Shown here piece after piece: positions 22,507 through 35,700 of a DNA stretch of 64,000 bases. Under the pieces are notes generated by a model. It had not been told where the DNA came from, did no database searches, and worked only from the letters and a program-made list of their open reading frames with translations. The stretch spans positions 49,814,594 to 49,878,593 of the forward strand of contig NC_054704.1 in assembly GCF_016097555.1 (NCBI RefSeq), written 5' to 3'. Source of the DNA: Gigantopelta aegis. Its lineage: Eukaryota > Mollusca > Gastropoda > Neomphalida > Peltospiridae. The position numbers were made by a program, and so were the translations under genes. Positions within the stretch are counted from its first letter, which is position 1, and each line of letters starts with the position of its first letter.

Positions 22507-22904
22507 ATGACCGGCCTCGGTGGCGTCGTGGTTAGGCCATCGGTCTACAGGCTGGTAGGTACTGGGTTCGGATCCCAGTCGAGGCATGGGATTTTTAATC
22601 CAGATACCGACTCCAAACCCTGAGTAAGTGCTCCGCAAGGCTCAATGGGTAGGTGTAAACCACTTGCACCGACCAGTGATCCATAACTGGTTCAACAAAG
22701 GCCATGGTTTGTGCTATCCTGCTTGTGGGAAGCGCAAATAAAAGATCCTTTGCTGCTAATCGGAAAGAGTAGCCCATATAGTGGCGACAGCGGGTTTCCT
22801 CTCAAGATCTGTGTGGTCCTTAACCATATGTCTGACGCCATATAACCGTAAATAAAATGTGTTGAGTGAGTCGTTAAATAAAACATTTCTTTCTTTCTTT
22901 CTTT
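22507..22904 (+). mobile_element. SINE, full length, head type 1 + tail type 1
   Basis: Target duplication CTAGTGTCGAT at 22,496-22,506 and 22,905-22,915. The head reads GGCCTCGGTGGCGTCGTGGT (A box) and GGTTCGGATCCC (B box), followed by the shared central block and tail type 1, ending in a short TTTC repeat. It should carry an internal RNA polymerase III promoter. Confidence 0.92.
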
Positions 22905-23513
22905 CTAGTGTCGATTTGAATCCCTATATACAGATCAAGGCATGAACAAGATTACTTTTTGTTGCTAACGTTTTATTTTAAACCTTGGTTGTTAAGTCAA
23001 TGGAAGGTGAACTGCTGTCATTGTCATGTAATTATCAAATGCTACGAGGTCATGAATATAGTAAAAAGTAGGCTACAATTAAACATTTTTGCTACATGTA
23101 GTTTCCTTTGTTATGATTTTGCCAGATTAGTTAGAAATTCTGAAGCATTTACACTACAGCTTTGGTAAAGGTAGTGCTAATTGACGAAGACGAGCAAATA
23201 TCGTTTTATGGGAGAGTTGCAAATGTTACAATCATGTTTTTGTGTAATAATAAAAACAAAAAGGACCCACAGAAAAGTGGACAACAGCTTTTGCGGGAGG
23301 ATTCGGATGAACCCCCCGAACCCTCGCCCCCTAAATACGGGCCTGTTGGGTCCACCATCTTTTATATTTGTCTGTCTCCCCCGATAGACTCAATAATTGG
23401 TGCACCCTCCAACCCGCTCACCTAATGTGTTTGTCCCACCTAACATAAAATCTTGGCTATACCAATACGTGGTTCCATCACAACTTCCCTCACCCTGAAC
23501 ATACGTGCGTTCT

Positions 23514-23913
23514 TTACCGGCCTCGGTGGCGTCGTGGCAGGCCATCGGTCTACAGGCTGGTAGGTACTGGGTTCGGATCCCAGTCGAGGCATGGGATTTT
23601 TAATCCAGATACCGACTCCAAACCCTGAGCGAGTGCTCCGCAAGGCTCAGTGGGTAGGTGTAAACCACTTGCACCGACCAGTGATCCATAACTGGTTCAA
23701 CAAAGGCCATGGTTTGTGTTATCCTGCCTGTGGGAAGCGCAAATAAAAGATCCCTTGCTGCCTGTCGAAAAAAAGAGTAGCCTATGTGGCGACAGCGGGT
23801 TTCCTCTTCAAAACAGTGTCAAAATGACCATATGTTTGACATCCAATAGCCGATGATAAGATAAAAAATCAATGTGCTCTAGTGGCGTCGTTAAATAAAA
23901 CAAACTTTACTTT
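23514..23913 (+). mobile_element. SINE, full length, head type 1 + tail type 2
   Basis: Target duplication ACGTGCGTTCT at 23,503-23,513 and 23,914-23,924. Same head and centre as the copy at 22,507, but after TTTCCTC it switches to the tail with GACATCCAATAGCCGATG and GTGCTCTAGTGGCGTCGTTA. Confidence 0.92.
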
Positions 23914-24111
23914 ACGTGCGTTCTCCGCAATGAAAAGTATATTAGATACAATTTGGAGCAAACCTGTGTATATTTAACACCCAGAACTTTAAAATATAAC
24001 AAGCCCGCAAATATGATATTTGAAGTGTTTGTATGTAGGTGGTGAGGGGAATGGGACACGTTCCAGCGATAGGGACACAAATAGTAAGTGCTTTGAGTCT
24101 TAAGTGGGAAC

Positions 24112-24292
<181 letters not shown>

Positions 24293-24486
24293 AAAAAAAC
24301 AACTGGGCTTTATATATACATTGTATATTATATACATACATGTATATATGTAGCACTAATACATTTTGGGCACTTTATTTTTATAACAGTATACATGTTT
24401 GAGGTTATATATGTATGCACTAGACAGGGCTGCAACTTGGAGGGGCCAACTGAGTAGTTAATAGTCTAAAACTCCTTAAAGGGAGG

Positions 24487-25572
24487 GTAAACTCAAATAA
24501 CAGCCTTGTGTTGGAAAGATGCATACCCGGACCACCAACACATACTGACACTTTAACAAATGAAAAACGCGTAATTTTAGAGTTAATAAAAAAACCCATG
24601 ATTATTCCTGCTAACTGGGGGCAGCCATTTTGTTTCGTTTTTGTGACGTCTGGTAGTATAGCTTGGGGCGAAGTGACGTCAACTCCGTCCAACTCCTCTT
24701 AAGTAGAGTGTAAACAAACGCTCTAATTTACGACAAGGCGCTTCGCTTTCATCAACCTGACTTGTAAAACAACATAAATGACTTGATAGTATAATAAAAT
24801 ATTTAACTAAATATATTTCAATTTGCATCAATAGAACGAAATGGAGTTAAAGTATTTTTCTCTTTAAAAAAATCCAAAGAAAACATTTTTTTATTATTAG
24901 GCCTATTGGTAGGGTACGTTCGAGCAAAAACGACCACTCACGATACCCAAGTGATAATTTTCTTTTCTTTGGGATTACGTAATTGGTCAGTTTTGTGATT
25001 TTAGATAGGAAAGTCTACTTAATCAAGGCTTTTACAGAATTACTTACAGTAATAAAGCAGCACGGCTGATAATGTCCATTACGATTTCAGGGGCGTCCGC
25101 GCGGCTGTCAGACAATACCTTGTGATCTTAATAAAAGAGGCACGTCTTTTTAGTGTGTCTAGACACAGTGTCTGGGGACCGTCTACATATATACCTACTA
25201 ATCAGGAACCACAGTTACAGGCCACGGAAACAAAAGACCAATTAACCAAGAACACACTCCGATTATTATTTCAGTACGTGGGTTAATTTATGTACAAAAC
25301 ATAATACAGTTATTTCAACACTTTGACAATGTTGACTTACTTTGTATTGAAAAATAATATATACTTGTTGCCGGCTTACTGGGATAGATACTATTACAGA
25401 ACCATCTCGCCAGACGGCGTATTCACTAGGATGGTACAAAATGGCCGCGCCCGTTATATATAATAGGCGTCATGTTTAAGCGTTTTATTAATTAACTACA
25501 CGATTATACTTGTTGATATTAAACAATAATGTGCGTTATATATCGTTGAATATGCATACCAGGCCAAATGCC
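24487..25572. repeat. About 1.1-kb dispersed duplication, copy B
   Basis: Second copy of the unit at 5866-7053 with the same landmark blocks, in the same orientation. It is directly followed by the repeat at 25,573, whereas in the first region the corresponding repeat (3633-3950) lies about 1.9 kb to the left. Confidence 0.7.
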
Positions 25573-25885
25573 TTAAAGGGACATACCTTAGTTTCAACCC
25601 GTGAAAATTAACATTAAGTTTGGATAAACTTACAATTGAGGGAAACATGAGTCTGTGACTTTGAAATGGTGAAATACCCTCTAAAAATATACTAAAACTC
25701 GACTCCATAACTGTTACTTCTTAAACGCACGTGCGTTTTTACAAATAATATGAGAAATGCATTTTGTGATATTAAAATCACCAGGATGACCAAAAAGACT
25801 TCGAATGTACGGAAATGTATAATCTAAACAATATAATCTGCGTAAAGTATGATTTCAGTTATCAAAAACTGCTGTGATAATGGTT
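25573..25885. repeat. Dispersed repeat, copy 2
   Basis: Matches 3633-3950 in the same orientation; begins AAAGGGACATACCTTAGTTT. Confidence 0.6.
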
Positions 25886-25982
25886 AAGAAGAGATTTTCT
25901 TTAAGTTTCTATACCCCCACCCCCTGCTAGCTACGGCCCTGCTAGAGCTGTATTTTTATAAGTAGGCTCCCCGAATAAATTA

Positions 25983-26300
25983 AAGTTTGTTTTGTTTAAC
26001 GACACCACTAGAGCACATTAATTAATTAATCATCGTTTATTGGATGTCAAAAGTTTGATAATTCAGACACGTAGTCATAGTCATCAGAGGGAACCCGCTA
26101 CGTTTTTCCCACTGCAACGAGGGATCTTTTATATGCACTATCCCACAAGCAGGAAAGAACATACCACAGCCTTTAACCAGTTGTGGTGCACTGGTTGGAA
26201 CGAGAAAAAACAATCAGTTGAATGGATCCACCGAGGTGGTTCGATCCTGCGACGCAAACACCTCAAGCGAGCACTCAACCGACTGAGATAAATTCCGCCT
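25983..26300 (-). mobile_element. SINE, head type 3 + tail type 2
   Basis: Minus strand: GGCGGAATTTATCTCAGTCG then GTTGAGTGCTCGC, a tRNA-Lys-like A-box region, and GGATCGAACCACC as a B box. The shared central block and tail type 2 follow. This head differs from types 1 and 2. No convincing target duplication. Confidence 0.8.
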
Positions 26301-26318
26301 CTCTTCCTGAATAGAGTT

Positions 26319-26515
26319 TAAAGTTTATTTTTGTTCAATGACACCACTAGAGCATTTGTATTTATAAATCATCGGTTATTGGATGTCAAACATTCGGTAA
26401 TTTTGGCATATAGTCTTAGAGAAAGGGATCTTTTATATGCACCATCCCACATACAGGACAGCACATACCACTACCATTGAAATACCAGTCATTGTGCACT
26501 GGCTGGAACGAGAAA
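26319..26515 (-). mobile_element. SINE fragment, tail type 2
   Basis: A second, more degraded tail type 2 plus central block directly beside the previous copy, with the head lost after GGCTGGAACGAGAAA in complement. Confidence 0.65.
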
Positions 26516-26709
26516 AGGACATATAGATTAGAATTAAGAAAATACATGGTAAAAAAGTTTCAGGCCATCTCATTTTGCTCGAATATGTCTGTCGTTTCCC
26601 CACGAATTTGAGGGTCTGCTTCGGCACGAGGCCCTGGGATGATATTGCTCATTTAGAGCAGAACGATAGCCTGGTTAATATCGCGTTGCCTAATTTTATA
26701 TGAACCAAC

Positions 26710-29700
26710 ATGGCTGACTTAGAAGTTTTTCTCCAACATTTAGATAAAACAAATGGTATTGACAGTTTAGATCTTGCAAAGACACTGACTGTAGATCATC
26801 AAAAAGTCGTCGGAGCTATTAAAAGTATACAGTCTATTGGAGAAGTAAGTTAAACAAAGGGGAAAATATTTAATTCATGATATGCCATGGATACGGATGA
26901 TGAAACTGGCACATGGAGTGAGGCCCATTTGGGGATCTAATGTTTTCATATTACTGAACACTACCCTAAGTACCCTGCTCTAAGTACCGTGTTGTACCTG
27001 AGATTGATGGACAATAGACCCCTCCGTATGACGAGTTAACCACGCCCCCCGTCACACGTGATGCAAGGTTAGACAAACTTCCAATAATGGCTGCCGATTC
27101 GCATAGGTCGATAGCAAAATCAACCGATCTGCCGATTAAGTTTTCGCCTTAATGTATTTGGAAATATCGTTGTTTAATTAAAAAGCCGACAAGAGGAGAC
27201 ATTCAAGTGTTTCACTACAGGGTACATTTACGACGACAACGTGATTTAAATCGAAGAAACCATTTTTACTTCAGTAAATCGAAGCACAAGAACCCGGAAG
27301 TAACGAACGTCGAATGCAAGCAAAAGAAGATTTAAAACATCCTATGCTAACTTTTCTTGTCAGGACTGATAAATTAAAATGTCTTGTTTCTTTCTTTTTT
27401 CTTCTTTTTTTTTCATCTTAATTTTTGTTGTTGTTGTTGTTCGACTTTTATATTAATGGAATCCCAATATGCCGAGGAACAAGAGTATAGAAGGCGCGTC
27501 GACGACCCGGCCTCGACCCGGTTGCGTTAAATGGTTTTGTTTAAAAAAAGAAGAAAAAAAAAAGAAAAAAAGTTAGGGAGGCCGTGAGCAGTAACATTCT
27601 ATCAGGAATGCTATCAGTGTACCATCGTTCTATGTACAAAAGGTTACAAAACTATAGCAGGATACAGTCGCCTGTGCAAAAATTATGCAGGCAGTGGTTT
27701 AGATTGTAGGATTGCGAAGTTTATGGGGGTGTATTCTTACATAGCTGCACTGCTTGAACCAACCGATATACGGCACTTGCCCTATTTATGAAACCAAAGC
27801 CATACACGAAATAAAAAAAAATAAAAAAATCACAACTAGCATAGCCAGAGGGCTTGTTGGTGGGGATCACATTTTTGGGCCTCCAGTTATGTATACTAAC
27901 ATATTGGCCCGTCTTCGTTCTGACAAGACCTATTAGGGCTGTTTACGTTTGGGTGCCCCATCCCCTCTATAAAATCAGGCTGTCCAGCACACCCTTTTGA
28001 AAAAGTTGGGACACAATTAGGAATGAAAATATAGACAATGTTGAATAAAAGAAGGAAAGAAAGAAAGAAATGTTTTATTTAACGACGCACTCAACACATT
28101 TTATTTACGGTTATATGGCGTCAGACATATGGTTAAGGACCACACAGATTTTGAGAGGAAACCCGCTGTCGCCACTACATGGGCTACTCTTCCGATTGGC
28201 AGCAAGGGATCTTTTATTTGCGCTTCCCACAGGCAGGGTAGCACAAACCATGGCCTTTGTTGAACCAGTTATGGATCACTGGTCGGTGCAAGTGGTTTAC
28301 ACCTACCCACTGAGCCTTGCGGAGCACTCACTCAGGGTTTGGAGTCGGTATCTGGATTAAAAATCCCATGCCTCGACTGGGATCCGAACCCAGTATCTAC
28401 CAGCCTGTAGACCGATGGCCTGCCACGACGCCGCTGAGGCCGGTATAAAAGAAGGAAGACGTAGAACAAATGTAGGACTGAAACAGTACGTAGCTACATT
28501 ATTCATGCTCATATTGAGAAAACACCTTTTTTATGTGGTGCTCAGTTTGTACATGCATTTTGTGTTCTATCAAAAATAATGTAAATCTTATGTAACGGTC
28601 ACGTTATACAGTTGTTTCAAATTACTGTACACTATATTAATCAATATACATATTTACTTGCATAGGAATGCTGATGCACAGTAAAACCGAGTTAACATGA
28701 TTAATTTAAGTTTTCCATAATGTATTATAGATTCTGAAGTCATACATACACATTGTACATTATAATCATGTTAATCATTGGAAAATATGTTGGCTTTGAG
28801 GGTGTAATTTTAATATGTTGAGATTATATGGTGCCACAAATTGGGAGATATATTTTGCTGCCAAAAAAAATAAAATAATAATTCCCATAACTTTTATAAT
28901 AACACAAGGAATATGCACACTTTAACAGCAATTCGTGGCATTTTCAAACACAAAAGTAAAAAAAACTAAGTGTTTTGAAGAAAAAGTAGGAAAAATAGGA
29001 CAAAGACCAAAAAGTACGAAAAAGGATCGCTGGACAGCCTGTAAAATATTTGCCAATTAAGCCAGCACAACACAGTGTTTAAATAAATTCAATCTGATTA
29101 AAATTAGCTCTACTGGGCCTAGCCAGTAGATCTAACAGCATTGCGTGGACGCCCATGTCCAGGTGACATTTCATCTATAAATAACAATTTAAATATCGAC
29201 CAATTACACTTCGCCTTTTATAGCGTTATTCGGGAGCATACAAATTCTAAAAATATCGGGCGAGACTATTTATGCAATAGGCGAACTTGTTGGTCTATTT
29301 CAACATTGAAAAAAAACAGGGGGAAAAGTGCAGTAATAAACTTTGGATTTTATACTAGTATAAACAGATTTTATGGCTATACCATCACGGTTTATTTTTT
29401 CCGTCTTGAAACCAATTTTATATAAAATTCTATATTGCAATTAGTTTCCAGCATACTTCGTAATTCACCCGAATTATTTCGTATACCACATAATCCCGAA
29501 TGTTTTCAAATTCTTTTCAAATCACTGGCATGATTTTGCAAGTAAGGTTTTGATTGGTCGAATGAAAGGTCAACTGGACATGATCTCCAACGGGCTGCTG
29601 TTAGATCCACATGTAATAGTGGAGCTAATTTTAATTAGATTGCTTACGACAATTACCGTAGCGTAATTTAACAGTATATTTAACAGGCTCTATTTTGTCC

Positions 29701-32700
29701 CATACCTGTATCCATTTGTATGATTGATATACACAATAAAAGTTTGATACACAGAATGAAAATATATTTAAAATGTTTATCGATTCGGCAATTTCCAACA
29801 GGAAAACCACTTATTTGGTGCCAAATTTGTCACATGAACAGAATGGTCATTCTGTCTTTTGTGTCCACTAACTATTGTGTGATATTTTGTCCTTAATTAC
29901 AGATGTAATTGGTTGTAACTGGTGATTTTTACTTTCTGTCATTTGTTTATTTAGCAATTCTTGTTATGTAATGATACAGTTTTCCATGGCTGGTTGTAAT
30001 ATACATATAAAAATATATTTCCAAACCAAAATGTGTACAGTGAACCTTTAAATGGATTCATCATCACTGTTTGACAAATAAAATGTGTTTTTATAAATGG
30101 AATTGTCGTCTTTAACATTAACTACAATATATTTCAATTGTTTTGCATTGCAGATATTGAAAGTTGAGCAGAGACAACACAAGAAATGGGAGTTGACTGA
30201 TGAAGGAAAGGCAGTTGCGGCTAGTGGAAGTCACGAAGCCTTAGTTTTCCAAGCAGTTCCACCTGATGGAATATCTCAGGCATATATAATGGTACAAACT
30301 TGCTCATTATCAGTTCAGACTACAGGGCTTCTAGAAATTTTATAAAATCCACAAGCCATGGCATCAGTGATTTAAAACATTTACTAGCCACAATTAAAGA
30401 TTCACTAGCCCTACTTTACTTTAAGTTTGTACAATTTTACTAAATAATAGTAAGAATCATATATGTCACCTAAAGAGGGAGATGGAGCTTAAAAACACTA
30501 ACATTGGGTGGTTGGGGTAAGGGCAGGATATTAATTTGTACAAAATAAACTTGACTGCAACATTTGACAACAAAAATTTCCACTAGCCATCGGGCAAGGC
30601 AATAGTAGTTATTCACTAGCCCAACATTGAATATCACTAGCCATGGGAGTGGGGCTACCATAATCTAGAAATCCTGAGACTAACCACCTGTACTCAGAAT
30701 ATTTACTTTTAATGGCAAAAGTCCATGTACAATTATAAAAAACATTATTGCAAAGTTCTGTGACCTATTATTCAATTTTTATAACCAGCATGTCACTATT
30801 ATATTGTACATGTATGTTGTACTTTATTAGTAGTTTTATGTAGTTTTTTCTCTTGTTCTTAGAGTTTCTTTCTCACCGTCATAATGCTCCTTAACCGTTT
30901 TGTCTGACGCCACATAAACGTATATCAAATGCGTTGAGTGTGTCGTTAAATAAACATTTCTCTCGTATGTATGTGTAGTCTATATGCATTTTTAGTCGAT
31001 TAGTTTATAGGTTGTTTGGTTGTTTGATAGTGAATGATATGGAAATAAATTGTTTTTGGTGTTAAAGAGTTCATGCATACATTAAAGTAATACTCCTGAT
31101 GGGTATGGAGAAATAACTTAATCAGTCGACGAACTCATTTCTTCATCACTATCTTCGTTAAGGGGGACTATCACAGGGGGTATTTTATTTCTTATAAAAC
31201 TATTTTGTTTTCTAAAATCTTCTTCGATCTTTATTACATTTTTAACTGCGTCAGAGAAGTGTGTAGGTGTGACAGAGTTCAATGCATGTGCAAGTTCTCT
31301 CCGCACCGTGGTAATTTTACCATCATTGTGACAAGCTATGTGCCCTTTGACTTGACTCCAGATCAGTTCTATCGGATTGAGTTTAGAATGTCTTGGCGGC
31401 AGTCTTAGACACAAGTGCCAATGGCGTTCAGCAATATCATCAGTAACAAATTGCTTTGCACATTTGTTACTTTTCACAAGTTCATAAAGAACTGGCTTTG
31501 TCATGTTACTCTCAAAAGGTATATTTTTGTTTCGTAGCCACGACTGAATTTCTTCCTTTTTAGCGTTTAGTGCAGGACATCGTGTAATCTCAGTTAATTT
31601 GTTGTGGTAGCTTGCGTTATCCATGACGATAACAGAAGGTTCTGGTAGAGAAGGCATAAGTTGTTCTTCAAACCATTTGATGAAATTTTCATGATTCATC
31701 TCACCATGATAGTCTCCGTCTGTTTTTTTAGCCTCAAAGATCAATTCACAGCCATGTATCAGTCCATATTTATCACAGCCAGCATGACAAATAATAAGTC
31801 TTTTTCCCTTCCCAGTCACTGAACAGAGTTTAGGAACTCGATCAGCAGCGTCTGATTTCGGCAGGTGATTGGCGGTACTTGTGCCCGGGTGGATATCTGT
31901 CCAGTGGTGGGATGTTGTGTGGTTGACATTCACCCAGGTCTCATCTTGATACACTATTAAATACCCCTGTTCTCGTAAACTGGATATTTCATGGAGATAG
32001 GACAGTCTCCTGTCTGATATATTGGCGTCCTCAAAAACCACTTTTCCGGTTGTTAGACATATGTTGGTATTTAAAATCAAGGTCATGAAGTGTTCTTCGT
32101 AAAGTTGATATGGATATGTTGATTCCACATTTCTCCCTTAAAGCCACGTTAATCTTCGCCCTCTCTATAAAATCTGTATACTCGTCGTCTAATAACATCT
32201 TTATCAAATAAATCGATGAGTTTTCGGTCGCGTTTTTTAACAGTGATTTCTGTGCTTGGATTCGTAGATATATATATATACGTATGAGTCCCCCCAATTT
32301 AGAGGCAAATTAAATAACATTTTTATTATTATTTGATGTTGGTGGCCTTTGACATTTTATCCCCCCCCCCTCCTGGTCTTCTGGGTCCGGCCCTGCATTA
32401 AATGTATTTATAAATTTGGAAAGCACATTCCTGCGGTGTGTGAGGTGATTTGTTTATTACTGTGCTACACCTCAGTTGTGTTAGGTTAGGTATGGTATGC
32501 TAATATATAATTGATATAATAAAATAAAAATACATAATACATTAGCTAAATTTATTAAATATAATGCACCTACAAGAAAGGGTTACATGTTCTGTTTGTT
32601 TACATTTATGTTCAACGGAAAGATTAGACAATGCTGTTACACACTGCAAAACAATAATAACCTTGATTTAGTGAAACAAGCTATAATGGCCTTCACATAG

Positions 32701-35700
32701 CCTCAGATCCCAATGTTTTGATATGCAAATGACCGTAGTTATTTATAGGAGAAATAACGTGCATTCAAAAGAGACAGAGATTTTTAAAAAAGTGGAATTA
32801 AGTCAACTTCGTGCATTTTATATGATGATTTGTATATAAAACCTGTCGGGGTTTGGGTTTGTTTTCATGTAAATGCAAAGAAAACAAATATCGAATAGGA
32901 AATAAACGTAACATTTCCAAAAAACTTTGGGTCTAAATAATTGAACAGGATAATAGTGGTAATTACGATATTTGATCTAAAGAGCTGAAGATAAAACTCT
33001 GCTGCCACCACATAAAATTAAATGTACCTGTAGGGTGTTCCTTCCAAATAGCAGCAGTTGGGTTTTATAAGCACTTTTCCACATAAAATATAATAAATTT
33101 TAAATACTTTATTTTTTTATTATATATTTTTTGCATAAAATAACTTCATGAAGTAGATTGAAAATGAAGGTAGTAAATGTTTTTATTTAACGACGCACTC
33201 AACACATTTTATTTACGGTTATATGGTGTCAGACATATGGTTAAGGACCACACAGGTATTGTGAGTGGAAACCCGTTGTCGCTACTTCATGAGCTACTCT
33301 TTTCGATTAGCAGCAAGGAGTCTTTTATATGCACCATCCTACAGACAGGATAGTACATATCACGGCCTTTGTTACACCAGTTGTGGAGCACTGGCTGGAA
33401 CTAGAAATAGTTCAGTGGGTTCACCGACGGGGATCGATCCTTGACCGACCACGCATCAAGCAAACGCTTTACCACTGGACTACGACCTGCCCCTAAAGTA
33501 GATTGGATAAAAATACCAAAATACAAAATACAAAATATATAAAATACTAAATTAAAAAAAAAATGTTTACCTTTATTTAAGTAAAGTATAGTTTCTGGGT
33601 TAAGGATCAGTGCAGTTTATGCTCGTGAAGTAGGTAGCTGATACCACCTACACAAACTCGTCAATATGTGATATCGAGAAGTTAGAAGATAAGCTTGACA
33701 TACATTGCTTATAATGTCAAAAAAAGAAAAGAGAAAAAGTAATTTGCAGGGCTGCATTTTACGAAGCGATCTTAGCGCTAAAATCACCTTAAGTGCCTTT
33801 ATAATTTACTTAGGCACATAAGGTGATTTTGGTATTAACATTGCTTCACAAAATGTATCCCTGGATTGTATTTTTAAAATAACAATTAAGAATTCCATGA
33901 TTTGTTGTTCCAGGTTGAAAGTATTGATGATCTGGTGCAGCAGTGTTTGGTTAAGATTCAGAAACTGGGCTTGGACGATATAACAGATGCACAGAAAAAT
34001 GAATACAAGAAGAAGAAGCTCATCACAGAAGTGTTAGTTAATCTGCCTTGAGATAAAGGTCATGGGCTGTCAAATGTCATGCAAATTCAAGCATTGAATT
34101 TGGGAATATTTTTTAAGGATTCTGCCAGAATCATCAGGGCTTTAGACCTCACTAATTTGGGTATAACGGGGACTTCTGTCTTTTCTGAGCGCAGGGAAGT
34201 CTGTTTATTTCAGTACTGTCATTAACAGCTGCTGTAGAATTGTCAATATTCAGAAATGCATTTCAAGTTATTTTAATGTAATTAAACTCAACATTTCAGT
34301 GGTTTTGAGGTGAACTATTTTGAGGTCAGTAGGTTTGTACTTAATTTGGGTATGATTATGTTGGGCATATGCAGAAGCGGATCTAGGGGGGACCCAAGGG
34401 CCCGGACCCCCCTTAAATTTTGCGATAGTTATAATTTTATTATATATTAATTGTCATTTTTTTTATGATTCATCTCATGTCACTTGGGCCCCCCTAATGG
34501 ATTTTCTGGATCGGTCACTGATATGTATTTGGAGCACAAAGTTTATCGCATCAACTTTAATGCAATCTAAAGCCCTAAATCATAAACATGATTCAATATT
34601 GGGTATAAAATATAGATATTGTGGGATTCCGTCTCATTAATTTAGACTTACAACCCTAAATCAGGGATTTGTGGAAGCACGGAATCGTGCAATATTTGTA
34701 GCCTGCAATTAATGCAGTAGATTCAGATCATGCCAATATACACTTTGTGATTTCATTTTATTTTGCAAGTGAATTTTTATTAGAGGAGGGATCTACGTCA
34801 GCTGCTAAAGTGCTCACCTGTCATGCTTGGGTGGTAGGATCAAACCCTGAAGCTGACCTAGAGGAATTAACCAATCCCAACCAAAGCCACACTGCTTGCC
34901 TATGAAAGGCTATGGTATGTGCTGTCTGGTCTGTGGGGCAAGTTTATATTTTAAAATCCCTTCCTCTGAAGACTGTGTATGTTTGATGATTACTTAGTTT
35001 GTTCTAATGGAAAGTAAAGTTTGTTTTGTTTAACAACACGACTAGAGCACATTGATATGTTAATCATCGGCTATTGGATGTCAAACATTTGGTAATTCTG
35101 ACTTGTAGTCAATAGAGGAAAACCGCATCATTTTCTTAATGCAGCAAGGGATCTTTTATATGCACTTTCCCACAGACAGCAAAGCACATACCACAGCCTT
35201 TGACCAGTTGTGGTGCATTGGTTGGATACTCTAATGGTGTCATTAAAAAACCCAAAAAAAAAAAATTTTAAACTCTAATCCAAATGATCTTGCAATCTGG
35301 CAAATTTATTCTTTTGTTTTTTCCTTTTTCAGAAAGCTCACCAGTTATTTCATATCAAAAGGAGAACACTTCACAACATCAATATCTAAACCGCATGTTG
35401 ATCTGACAGCAGAAATGATTTCGAGGTACCAACGACGAGCCGTACATGGCAGTTTGTTGAACGTTAAAGACTCGTTACTATAACATACAGATATAAAATG
35501 TAACTGGTTTGGGTCATTAAAATTGTTAATACTATTAGTCTTTTTAATTCCGTATACTTAGACTGTTTTTTCCAGTTTAGTTATAACTAAGCAACTTGTT
35601 CTTGTTTTTATCTGACACTATATGTATATTGTTTTTGTATGTTACAAATGTTTTCATTTGTCTTATTCAGTTTCGCTTGACAGTTAACTTTGCGAACATC

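Noticed and set aside
27754-27936. Small frame in FARSA intron 1 as a candidate missing exon
   Set aside because: Its translation does not resemble any FARSA segment and it lies before exon 2, not in the intron where the segment is missing.
33495-33530. KVDWIKI-like reading as a remnant of the missing FARSA exon
   Set aside because: It is the right-hand target duplication of the SINE at 33,161 plus AT-rich sequence, and lacks the GFSKAM part and splice sites.
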